Source of the DNA: Lachnospiraceae bacterium
Lineage (GTDB): Bacteria > Bacillota > Clostridia > Lachnospirales > Lachnospiraceae
Length of the DNA stretch: 6,750 bases
NCBI GenBank assembly: GCA_021200345.1
Contig: JAJQGR010000122.1
Location: 1 to 6,750 of the forward strand
Direction: 5' to 3'
Shown here: positions 1 through 5,263 of the stretch, one piece after another
Position numbering within the stretch: position 1 is the stretch's first letter
How the letters are laid out: the number at the start of each line of letters is the position of its first letter
Notes under the pieces: generated by a model
Databases searched by the model: none
Told to the model about the DNA's origin: nothing
Seen by the model: the letters and a program-made list of their open reading frames with translations, nothing else
Position numbers and translations under genes: made by a program

Positions 1-450
1 GAGCGTATGCGGCTCGCCTACCCGGAATTTATCAGCAGGCTGGCGCTGTATATTGCCGCGGGATTAAATATTCAAAGAGCGATGGCGGAATGCGCGGAGG
101 ATTATCAGAAAGATTATGGGCAGGAAAAGCTGCTGGGAAAGGAACTGTCCGAATTTATGAAAAGGACAAAAGACGGATACAGCTTTTATCAGGCGTTGGA
201 GATCTTTGCTGAGAACTGTGATGAGGAGCATTATAAGAAGCTTGCGGGAATTCTCAGGCAGGCGGAAAAGAACAGCATGCGGGGCCTTGCCCAAATGCTG
301 GGACAGGAGGCGGCGGCAGTGCAGGAGGAACAGTGCAGAGACAGCCGGGCCAGAGGAGACAGAATTTCTGATAAATTACTGGGTCCTATGATGCTGCAGC
401 TTATCATTGTGATGGGACTGATTATGGTTCCGGCGTTTTTATCATTCTGA
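1..450 (+). CDS. TadC-like type II secretion F-domain protein, C-terminal part (5' end outside window)
   Basis: This is the C-terminal 149 residues of an integral inner-membrane platform protein of a Tad/type IV-type pilus assembly machine. The frame is open from base 1, so the ATG at base 7 is probably an internal Met and not the start. The opening part (YPEFISRLALYIAAGLNIQRA) matches the T2SSF pattern in which a Pro-containing helix leads to an 'AGLxxxxA' turn. A charged cytoplasmic helical stretch follows. The last 24 residues are a hydrophobic helix of the 'KLLxPMMLxLxxVMxLIMVPAFxSF' kind that closes TadC proteins. TadC-like proteins are thought to pair with TadB and the CpaF/TadA ATPase to extrude the pilus; those genes would lie upstream. 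The stop is followed after 19 bases by the pilin ATG, which suggests one transcript. TadB versus TadC is inferred from the position next to the pilin and from the C-terminal sequence. Confidence 0.85.
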   Translation, partial: ERMRLAYPEFISRLALYIAAGLNIQRAMAECAEDYQKDYGQEKLLGKELSEFMKRTKDGYSFYQALEIFAENCDEEHYKKLAGILRQAEKNSMRGLAQMLGQEAAAVQEEQCRDSRARGDRISDKLLGPMMLQLIIVMGLIMVPAFLSF

Positions 451-452
451 AA

Positions 453-458
453 AGGAGG
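453..458 (+). promoter_or_regulatory. Strong RBS of the Flp-type pilin gene
   Basis: AGGAGG lies 11 bases before the ATG at 470. It is a full anti-SD match and supports this very short gene as real and well translated, as expected for a major pilin. Confidence 0.75.
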
Positions 459-469
459 AAACAAAATTT

Positions 470-643
470 ATGAAAACATTTTTGCATCAGATGGGGAAAA
501 AGAGGATTGGAGGCTTTGGCACCGTAGAAATGATTCTGCTGATTGTAGTTCTGATTGCGGTGGTTTTGATCTTTAAAGATCAGATTACGAGTCTGGTCAG
601 GAGTATTTTTGAGAAAATCACAAGTCAGGCGCTCAGTGTATAA
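470..643 (+). CDS. Flp1-like small prepilin (57 aa)
   Basis: This small gene is likely the major structural pilin of the Tad-like system. The 57-residue product has a basic leader (K2, K10, K11, R12), then G14-G15-F16-G17-T18-V19-E20 and a hydrophobic helix (about residues 21-35), followed by an amphipathic tail rich in K, R, I and F. G15 followed by F16 as +1 and E20 as +5 is the classical prepilin peptidase signature, so cleavage after G15 would leave a mature pilin of 42 residues. Flp pilins usually carry E+5 Y+6; here +6 is Met, as I recall for the Gram-positive Flp1-like family. The ATG at 470 follows AGGAGG (453-458) with 11 bases between. The 3' end overlaps the next gene if that one starts at TTG 609. 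The A24 peptidase that would process it is encoded downstream in the same operon (3017-3424). Processing and pilus formation are inferred, not shown. Confidence 0.85.
   Translation: MKTFLHQMGKKRIGGFGTVEMILLIVVLIAVVLIFKDQITSLVRSIFEKITSQALSV
599..603 (+). promoter_or_regulatory. RBS supporting a TTG start at 609
   Basis: AGGAG lies inside the end of the pilin gene, 5 bases before TTG 609. The competing GTG at 636 has only a weak AGG (626-628) before it. This is the main reason for choosing TTG 609 as the start of the DUF5702-like gene. Confidence 0.5.
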
Positions 644-2033
644 GGAAAAGGCGGTACGGGGGTCCATCAGCCTGTTCCTGGCATTGACGATATCCATTTT
701 CATCACCTTTGGGGCGGTTTTGATTGAGAGCGCCAGAGAGAATACGATGCTGCTGCAGGCGGAAGTCGTGCTGGACAACAGCGTGAACAGCGCAATGGGG
801 GAGTATCATAAGGAGCTCTGGGAAGATTATGGGCTTCTGTTTATTGATTGTTCTTATAAAAGCGGCCAGCCAGGTTATGAATATTTGTCACAGCATATCA
901 TGGATGCCGCAGGTCGAAATCTGGGACAGAACACTGGATGGCTTTCCATGACAATGGAAAACTGCAGCGTATCTCAGGTGGTGCTGGCCACTGATGATGG
1001 CGGCGCGGCATTTTATCGACAGGCGGTGGAGGCTGCCAAAAGCGAGACGGGGATTTCATTTCTGGAGCAGATATTGCCTTATCTGAGCAAGACAGAAGAG
1101 CTGATCGTGAAAGGGGAGACCATTCTGGGAACTGGCTCTTCGATGGATGAGGCGATTGAGAATGCAAATGGTCAGGTCATTGAAGTGCAGCCGGAGGTGT
1201 GGGGGTATGATGATGAGGGAAATTATGTGCTTCAGCAGGACGCGGAGTATGAGACGGTGGATATTGCCAGTCCGGTGAGGAATATTCTGGAAACCAGTGA
1301 GGAATTTATTTTGTCGCAGGTAATGTCAGGCGGCAGCGTATCAACGCTGGGAATGGATGGGTCAAAGACAGTTTCCAACAGACCTCTCGCGGTTGGAAAG
1401 GGGAAGGGAAACTGGGAGGAAAGCATTGCAGATAAATTATTTTTTCTCTATTATGTTCACTCATATATGGGGAATTATTGTGAGCCGGCGGAGGGGGAAA
1501 CCTTGCAATATTCTATGGAGTATATTCTGTCAGGAAAGGATACTGACAGGAAGAATCTGGCATCTGTCGTTTCCCGTATTTTCCTGCTTCGTCTGGCGGA
1601 TAATTATGCCCTGATTCAACAGAATGGAGAGCGCGTGGCAACGGCGGATGCAACCGCGGCTGCGGCTGCCGTTCTGGTCCCGTATCTGCAGCCTGTGGTA
1701 AAGCAGGCGCTGCTTTTGTACTGGAGCTATCAGGACAGCTTGGAAGATATACAGCTGCTTCTGGCGGGGGAAAAGGTAGTGCTGCTTAAGAGCCTTGGTC
1801 TGAACAATCTGGCGCTTGACTATGAGCAATATCTGATGATTCTGATGCTTCTGACAGGAGAGGAAAAGCTTTCCCTGCGAACGATGGATGTGGTTGAGCT
1901 TGCAGTAAAGCAGACGGAGGGAAACGGGGATTTTCGGTTTGACGCCTGTCTTGCCAGTTGTGTGATTCGGGGAAGCTTTATGGACGCAGGCGGCCGGCTT
2001 TATCAGACCGATATTACATTAAGCTATTATTAG
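609..2033 (+). CDS. DUF5702-like Tad-locus membrane-anchored exported protein
   Basis: A protein of unknown biochemical function that recurs in Clostridia Tad-like pilus loci and occupies a TadG/TadE-like place. Residues 1-17 are strongly basic, residues 19-41 form one transmembrane helix (GSISLFLALTISIF...), and residues 42-474 should be outside the membrane. After the helix come 'ESARE' and a 'EYHKELWEDYGLLFIDCSY' block (about 65-83), which I recognise from the DUF5702 family. The rest is mixed alpha/beta without catalytic motifs that I can name. The TM region begins G18-S-I-S-L-F23, so it resembles a prepilin signal but lacks the +5 Glu present in the other pilin-like proteins here. The start chosen is TTG 609 (AGGAG at 599-603), overlapping the pilin gene by 35 bases; GTG 636 (465 aa) is the alternative. 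The next gene begins 59 bases after its TAG. Confidence 0.75.
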   Translation: MRKSQVRRSVYKEKAVRGSISLFLALTISIFITFGAVLIESARENTMLLQAEVVLDNSVNSAMGEYHKELWEDYGLLFIDCSYKSGQPGYEYLSQHIMDAAGRNLGQNTGWLSMTMENCSVSQVVLATDDGGAAFYRQAVEAAKSETGISFLEQILPYLSKTEELIVKGETILGTGSSMDEAIENANGQVIEVQPEVWGYDDEGNYVLQQDAEYETVDIASPVRNILETSEEFILSQVMSGGSVSTLGMDGSKTVSNRPLAVGKGKGNWEESIADKLFFLYYVHSYMGNYCEPAEGETLQYSMEYILSGKDTDRKNLASVVSRIFLLRLADNYALIQQNGERVATADATAAAAAVLVPYLQPVVKQALLLYWSYQDSLEDIQLLLAGEKVVLLKSLGLNNLALDYEQYLMILMLLTGEEKLSLRTMDVVELAVKQTEGNGDFRFDACLASCVIRGSFMDAGGRLYQTDITLSYY

Positions 2034-2069
2034 CTGCACCTGCACCCGGATGGCCTCAACAGTATTCCC

Positions 2070-2084
2070 GGAGGAGAAAAGGAA
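2070..2084 (+). promoter_or_regulatory. Purine-rich RBS region deciding the start of the TadE-like gene
   Basis: GGAGGAG (from 2070) and AAAGGAA (2078-2084) precede ATG 2093, the second by 8 bases. The open frame extends back to GTG 1958 inside the preceding gene, but that GTG gains little from RBS or protein resemblance. ATG 2093 is therefore taken as the start; ATG 2099 is a minor alternative. Confidence 0.6.
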
Positions 2085-2092
2085 CAGAAAAT

Positions 2093-3016
2093 ATGAAAAT
2101 GAAAAAAAACAAACTCTCCAGGTGCAAAGCAGTGGGTAAGACAGCTTACGGTCTTCCAGGCTTACAATTCCATTCCGTTCTTTCTCCAAAGAGAATACTG
2201 TTGAGGCTGTCCGGGCACAGGGCGGGCAGTATCAGTGTGGAAGCGGCGCTTATACTGCCGATTTTTATGATCTGCATTTTGGAGCTCTTTTCAGTATTAA
2301 ATTATCTCAGAGTCTATGGAAGTATGCTCTCTGAACTAAAAACCATGGGGGACCCGCTGACGGTATACGGCTATGGGCTGGATATTGTCCGGGAGGAGAC
2401 TGACAATTCCGCGGACACGGGGATTCTGGAAATCGTGGCGCAGTCCCTGGTGTTTTCGGAAGGGTATCTGAGTACGGCGTTTCAGCTTCAATGGGAGGAT
2501 ACTATAGGGCGGGAAACCGTGATTGACGGGGCGGCAGGGGTCAGTTTCCTGGGCTCTGTTCTGGATACTGATGAAAAGGAGGTCTATATTCAGGCTCACT
2601 ATCAGGTGCAGGCACTGCTGCCGTTCCATGTGCTGCAGTGTGAGATGTCCAATTATTATTACAGTAAGCTTTGGACGGGGTATGAAAAAGAAGCCTCCTC
2701 AGAGGAGATGGTATATATTACTGCGGGCAGTGAGGTGTATCATCTGACGGACAACTGCTCTTATCTGAGACTGTCGATAAAGACCATTACTGCGGCCCAG
2801 CTTGACAGCGCCAGGAACAGTTCCGGGGCATGTTATCGCAGCTGCAGTCTGTGCGGCAGCGGTGGAACAGCCGCGGGCGTCTATTATATTACGACAGAGG
2901 GAGAATGCTATCATACATCCTCAATCTGTTCCGGCCTGAAGCGGACTGTATATCAGGTGCCTTTGTCCCAGGTCGGAGATAAACGTCCCTGCTCCCGCTG
3001 TGGAAAGGAGACATAA
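2093..3016 (+). CDS. TadE-like pseudopilin with tandem C-terminal His/Cys (H-C-CxxC) motifs
   Basis: A 307-residue single-TM protein. A basic leader (1-44) ends in G45, followed by S46-I-S-V-E50 and a helix (about 46-72, 'VEAALILPIFMICILELF'). This is the TadE signature, with Gly at -1 and Glu at +5, so it is a likely substrate of the downstream A24 peptidase. The middle (about 75-200) is a predicted periplasm/wall-side domain that I cannot name. The C-terminus has two copies of one motif. Copy 1 (about 207-255) has Y216-H217, C222 and C251-x2-C254. Copy 2 (about 263-304) has Y273-H274, C279 and C300-x2-C303. The pattern 'VYxT..G..YHxxxxCxxL ... CSxCG' resembles small Zn-type modules seen attached to varied bacterial proteins; metal binding is inferred. 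The stop TAA abuts the ATG of the peptidase gene. TadE-like pseudopilins are minor assembly factors of Tad pili. Confidence 0.82.
   Translation: MKMKKNKLSRCKAVGKTAYGLPGLQFHSVLSPKRILLRLSGHRAGSISVEAALILPIFMICILELFSVLNYLRVYGSMLSELKTMGDPLTVYGYGLDIVREETDNSADTGILEIVAQSLVFSEGYLSTAFQLQWEDTIGRETVIDGAAGVSFLGSVLDTDEKEVYIQAHYQVQALLPFHVLQCEMSNYYYSKLWTGYEKEASSEEMVYITAGSEVYHLTDNCSYLRLSIKTITAAQLDSARNSSGACYRSCSLCGSGGTAAGVYYITTEGECYHTSSICSGLKRTVYQVPLSQVGDKRPCSRCGKET
2711..2857 (+). repeat. His/Cys motif copy 1 in the TadE-like protein
   Basis: It encodes residues about 207-255: 'VYITAGSEVYH', then a Cys five residues after the His, an 'L' at +8, and a closing 'CSLCG'. Four candidate ligands are H217, C222, C251 and C254. 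Compared with copy 2 it has a longer spacer between C222 and the CxxC pair (28 versus 20 residues) and an extra Cys (C247). Confidence 0.65.
2879..3004 (+). repeat. His/Cys motif copy 2 in the TadE-like protein
   Basis: It encodes residues about 263-304: 'VYYITTEGECYH', Cys at His+5, then 'VPLSQVGDKRPCSRCG'. Four candidate ligands are H274, C279, C300 and C303. Similarity to copy 1 is at protein level only, so this looks like an old internal duplication and not a recent DNA repeat. Confidence 0.65.
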
Positions 3017-3424
3017 ATGCTTTCAATGGCAGTGATCCTGTTTCTTGGAATATTAAGTGTGTATGATATCAGGGAGAAGAAACTGCCGCTCTGGCTGCTG
3101 CTTGCGGGGGGCACTTTGCTGGGCGGTGTGAGTCTGCTGGAAAAGGAGCCTGCGGCGGTGCTTGCCGGCTGCGTCCCGGGAGCGGTCCTGCTGCTGACTG
3201 CCGCAGCGCTGCCCCAGTCATTGGGAACCGGAGATGGGTTGATTACACTGGCTGTCGGGGCAGCCTGGGGGGTTACCACATGCTGCCGATGGCTGTTTTT
3301 GGGTTTTGCTTTTGCGGCGGTGGTCAGTCTGTGGAAATTACTTGTGAGAAAAGAAAAAGGAAAAGAGCAGATTGCGCTGGTCCCCTTTCTGTTTTTGGCG
3401 GCGATTGGAGAATGTATAATATGA
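3017..3424 (+). CDS. A24-family prepilin peptidase, minimal (TadV/CpaA-type)
   Basis: A membrane aspartyl protease that removes the leader from prepilins after the conserved Gly. It has 135 residues and lacks the N-terminal methylase domain of PilD-type enzymes, which is normal for TadV/CpaA. Both catalytic aspartates are visible: D17 in 'SVYDIREKKLP' and D73 in the 'GTGDGLITLAVG' motif (GxGD). Hydrophobic segments lie at about 1-15, 25-40, 46-66, 76-86, 90-109 and 118-135, with a late 'LVPFLF' typical of the family. The ATG directly follows the TAA of the preceding gene with GGAAAGGAG (3002-3010) 6 bases ahead, and its TGA overlaps the ATG of the next gene, so translation is probably coupled. 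Its likely substrates are the Flp-type pilin (470-643) and the two TadE-like proteins on either side of it. Confidence 0.92.
   Translation: MLSMAVILFLGILSVYDIREKKLPLWLLLAGGTLLGGVSLLEKEPAAVLAGCVPGAVLLLTAAALPQSLGTGDGLITLAVGAAWGVTTCCRWLFLGFAFAAVVSLWKLLVRKEKGKEQIALVPFLFLAAIGECII
3407..3410 (+). promoter_or_regulatory. RBS selecting ATG 3421 for the second TadE-like gene
   Basis: GGAG within the end of the peptidase gene lies 10 bases before ATG 3421 and only 1 base before the in-frame ATG 3412. ATG 3421, which overlaps the peptidase stop as ATGA, is preferred. Confidence 0.55.
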
Positions 3425-3873
3425 GAAGAAGGGTCGGAGGTTACCTGACAATAGAATTAACCCTGCTGCTGCCAATGATAATCATGGTATTTTTGTTATT
3501 GACAGAGGCAGGACTGTACTTTTATAATCGCTGTCTGCTGCGGGAAAACGCACAGATCCTAGCGCTTCAGCTTGCTGAGGAAGCCGAAACATTGACGGAG
3601 GAAGGACTGGCAGATCATATCAGCGGGCTGGCGCAGAATAAATATCTGTTGTTGCGGGAATTACAGACAAGCTATAGGAAAGAGGGCGGTGAGATCTGGA
3701 TAACTGTCAGCGGAAACATGTATAATTTCTGTTCCGTCGCCGGGATTGGAGATGCCTGTCTGACGTTGACTGAGGAAGCAGTCTGTCAGACCATGGACAA
3801 AACGGCGATTCTTGGGACGATCAGAGCTGTGAAGCGCAAAATTGACGCAAATAGGAAAGGAGAGGATTCATGA
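3421..3873 (+). CDS. TadE-like pseudopilin (second copy, 150 aa)
   Basis: A short TadE/TadF-type pseudopilin. The leader is only MRRRVGG. G7 at -1, then Y8-L-T-I-E12 with Glu at +5, leads into the hydrophobic helix (about 13-35, 'LTLLLPMIIMVFLLLTEAGLYF'). The leader, the E+5 and the 'LLLPM' after it are typical of TadE and of substrates of A24 peptidases. Residues 36-150 are a small extracytoplasmic domain with a helical N-terminal half and a strand-rich part ('EIWITVSGNMYNF'); it has four Cys (C38, C104, C113, C122), so a disulfide is possible. It starts at an ATGA overlap with the peptidase gene and ends in another ATGA overlap with the FHA gene, so stoichiometry is probably set by coupled translation. 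It shares the N-terminal class with the 307-residue protein but has no His/Cys repeats. A specific role in pilus assembly is inferred from family and context. Confidence 0.82.
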   Translation: MRRRVGGYLTIELTLLLPMIIMVFLLLTEAGLYFYNRCLLRENAQILALQLAEEAETLTEEGLADHISGLAQNKYLLLRELQTSYRKEGGEIWITVSGNMYNFCSVAGIGDACLTLTEEAVCQTMDKTAILGTIRAVKRKIDANRKGEDS

Positions 3874-5204
3874 CATCGTCGTTGCCGGAGTTTATCAGAG
3901 GAAATCAGAGAAGTTATCTGAGAGTCGCCTGTGACATGCAGTCGTTGGAGCGGGGATATGAATATTCCATGTATACCCGGAATGACATTCAGTTTCTGCT
4001 GCCGGGCACATTCAGAAACATGGATGGAGAGGAATACTTATATTTTGACATATCCTCGCGACAGTCGCTGGATGTTCTTTTGCAGGTAAAAAAGATGAAC
4101 CGTCAGATGGCGCAAAAGCTGTTTTCAGATATTCTGAAGCTGTGCAGTGAGATGGATAAATATTTACTGAACCTTCAAAAAGTGTCTTTTCGGTCGAGAC
4201 ATATTATGTACAGCCAGGAAAAAGGAAATTTTCGCTTCCTGTACAATTTTTCCGGACAGGGGGATCAGTGGCAGCAGGATCTGGTGCAGTTAGCGGAGAC
4301 GCTGGTGGAACGCCTGGATTATGATGATAATGAACTGGTAGAAGCAGTCTATCATTTCTATGAGTTTCTGATGGACAATCAGGAGACCATCCATTTGAAG
4401 GAAACTGCACAGGCCGTGCTTGACGCGATTACCGAACCTGAGGCCGGCGGAAATGATACGGATATGGGGACAGAGCCGCCGCGGGAAAATGAGTCATTGA
4501 TGAAAAGTGGGCAGAAACCGGAAAACACAAGGAGTGCTGACCCAAGAGAAAAGTCCAGAAAGCAGGGGAAAGAAAAAACATTCAAACAGGGAGAGTCGGC
4601 GGTTTGTGAAAAATATAAAAAAGGCCTGCTGACCGAAGCCCTTCTGCTTCTGGGAGCGGATGTCTGTTCTGTATTTATCGTAACTTCGGATCAGATTGCG
4701 GTACGAATTTTTCAGATTGCGGCTGCGGTCATTTGTCTGCTTATGATTGTCAGGCAGCTGTGGTACCGAAAAAAAGAAAAAGAAGCAAAAAAAGCCAGTC
4801 AGAAAGAAAAAGAGAAGGAAACCGCACAGGAGTACAGAGAGGAATTTCAGACGTTGCTGCAGACTGGGGAGCAGATGTCAGATGGAACGCAGATTATTGC
4901 CATGGAGCAGGTGTTTCCAAAGCTGTACTCTGTCTACGGCAGAGAACCGGAATATATAGAGATCGTGGGAAATCAGCTGGTGGGGGCGCAGGCGGATCTT
5001 GTTCAGGTGTGCCTGAATTCTCCGGGAGTGAGCAGGATTCACGCATCGGTCAGGCGGGATCAGCAGGGGAATTCCATCCTGGAGGATCTGAACTCTACCA
5101 ATGGAACCTGGGTCAATGAGAGCAGGCTTTCACCGCGGGTCCCCTATGTGCTGAACAGAGGCGATAAGGTGAGCTTTGCTGGCTGTGATTACATATTCCG
5201 GTAA
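3870..5204 (+). CDS. DUF6382-like N-terminal domain, two TM segments, C-terminal FHA domain
   Basis: A 444-residue candidate phospho-signalling scaffold of the pilus locus. Residues about 1-187 resemble DUF6382, which I know from FHA proteins of Clostridia Tad loci. Residues 188-245 are a charged, low-complexity linker. Two hydrophobic segments (about 252-271 and 277-297) form a hairpin, placing both ends in the cytoplasm. A K/E-rich coiled-coil-like stretch follows (about 300-325). The FHA domain spans about 361-444: G372, S388-R-I-H391 and 'DLNSTNGTWVN' (N411-G412) are present. The Arg/Lys normally after the Gly ('GR/GK') is Ala373. FHA domains bind phosphothreonine peptides, so a Ser/Thr kinase partner is expected, but none is in the window. 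The ATG overlaps the preceding stop and has AGGAG (3858-3862) 7 bases ahead. The gene closes the operon; no terminator follows. Confidence 0.85.
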   Translation: MTSSLPEFIRGNQRSYLRVACDMQSLERGYEYSMYTRNDIQFLLPGTFRNMDGEEYLYFDISSRQSLDVLLQVKKMNRQMAQKLFSDILKLCSEMDKYLLNLQKVSFRSRHIMYSQEKGNFRFLYNFSGQGDQWQQDLVQLAETLVERLDYDDNELVEAVYHFYEFLMDNQETIHLKETAQAVLDAITEPEAGGNDTDMGTEPPRENESLMKSGQKPENTRSADPREKSRKQGKEKTFKQGESAVCEKYKKGLLTEALLLLGADVCSVFIVTSDQIAVRIFQIAAAVICLLMIVRQLWYRKKEKEAKKASQKEKEKETAQEYREEFQTLLQTGEQMSDGTQIIAMEQVFPKLYSVYGREPEYIEIVGNQLVGAQADLVQVCLNSPGVSRIHASVRRDQQGNSILEDLNSTNGTWVNESRLSPRVPYVLNRGDKVSFAGCDYIFR

Positions 5205-5211
5205 CTTTGGT

Positions 5212-5240
5212 TTTACATTTAAGGGGGATTGTGCTAGAAT
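5212..5240 (+). promoter_or_regulatory. Sigma-A-type promoter for cca, with extended -10
   Basis: TTTACA (5212-5217) and TAGAAT (5235-5240) each differ from consensus at one base and are separated by exactly 17 bases. TG at 5232-5233 makes an extended -10 (TGCTAGAAT). Transcription would begin near 5247, about 17 bases before ATG 5264. It lies directly after the stop of the FHA gene and argues that cca is a separate transcription unit from the pilus operon. Confidence 0.75.
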
Positions 5241-5263
5241 GCTGGACAAAGGCAGGTACGGAT

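Noticed and set aside
1958..2092. 45-codon upstream extension of the 307-aa TadE-like gene starting at GTG 1958.
   Set aside because: It overlaps the end of the DUF5702-like gene, lacks a convincing RBS, and ATG 2093 with nearby AAAGGAA gives a normal basic leader before the TadE helix.
2879..3004. Recent DNA-level duplication of the His/Cys motif.
   Set aside because: The two copies match only in key residues and differ in spacer length, so no nucleotide repeat is visible.
3280..3420. Extension of the second TadE-like gene to 3280, inside the peptidase gene.
   Set aside because: The encoded residues are a frame-shadow of the peptidase, Cys/Arg-rich and unrelated to TadE leaders. ATG 3421 with an ATGA overlap and GGAG at 10 bases fits better.
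4733..5119. 128-codon plus-strand frame beginning in the FHA gene.
   Set aside because: Low-complexity Arg/Lys/Gly/Ser product in the -1 frame of the FHA gene with no RBS; considered only as the product of hypothetical slippage.
5207..5263. 19-codon upstream extension of cca from TTG 5207, or from GTG 5231.
   Set aside because: Both starts lie within or before the promoter elements and upstream of the expected TSS; family N-termini begin close to 'MLKISLPEDV'.
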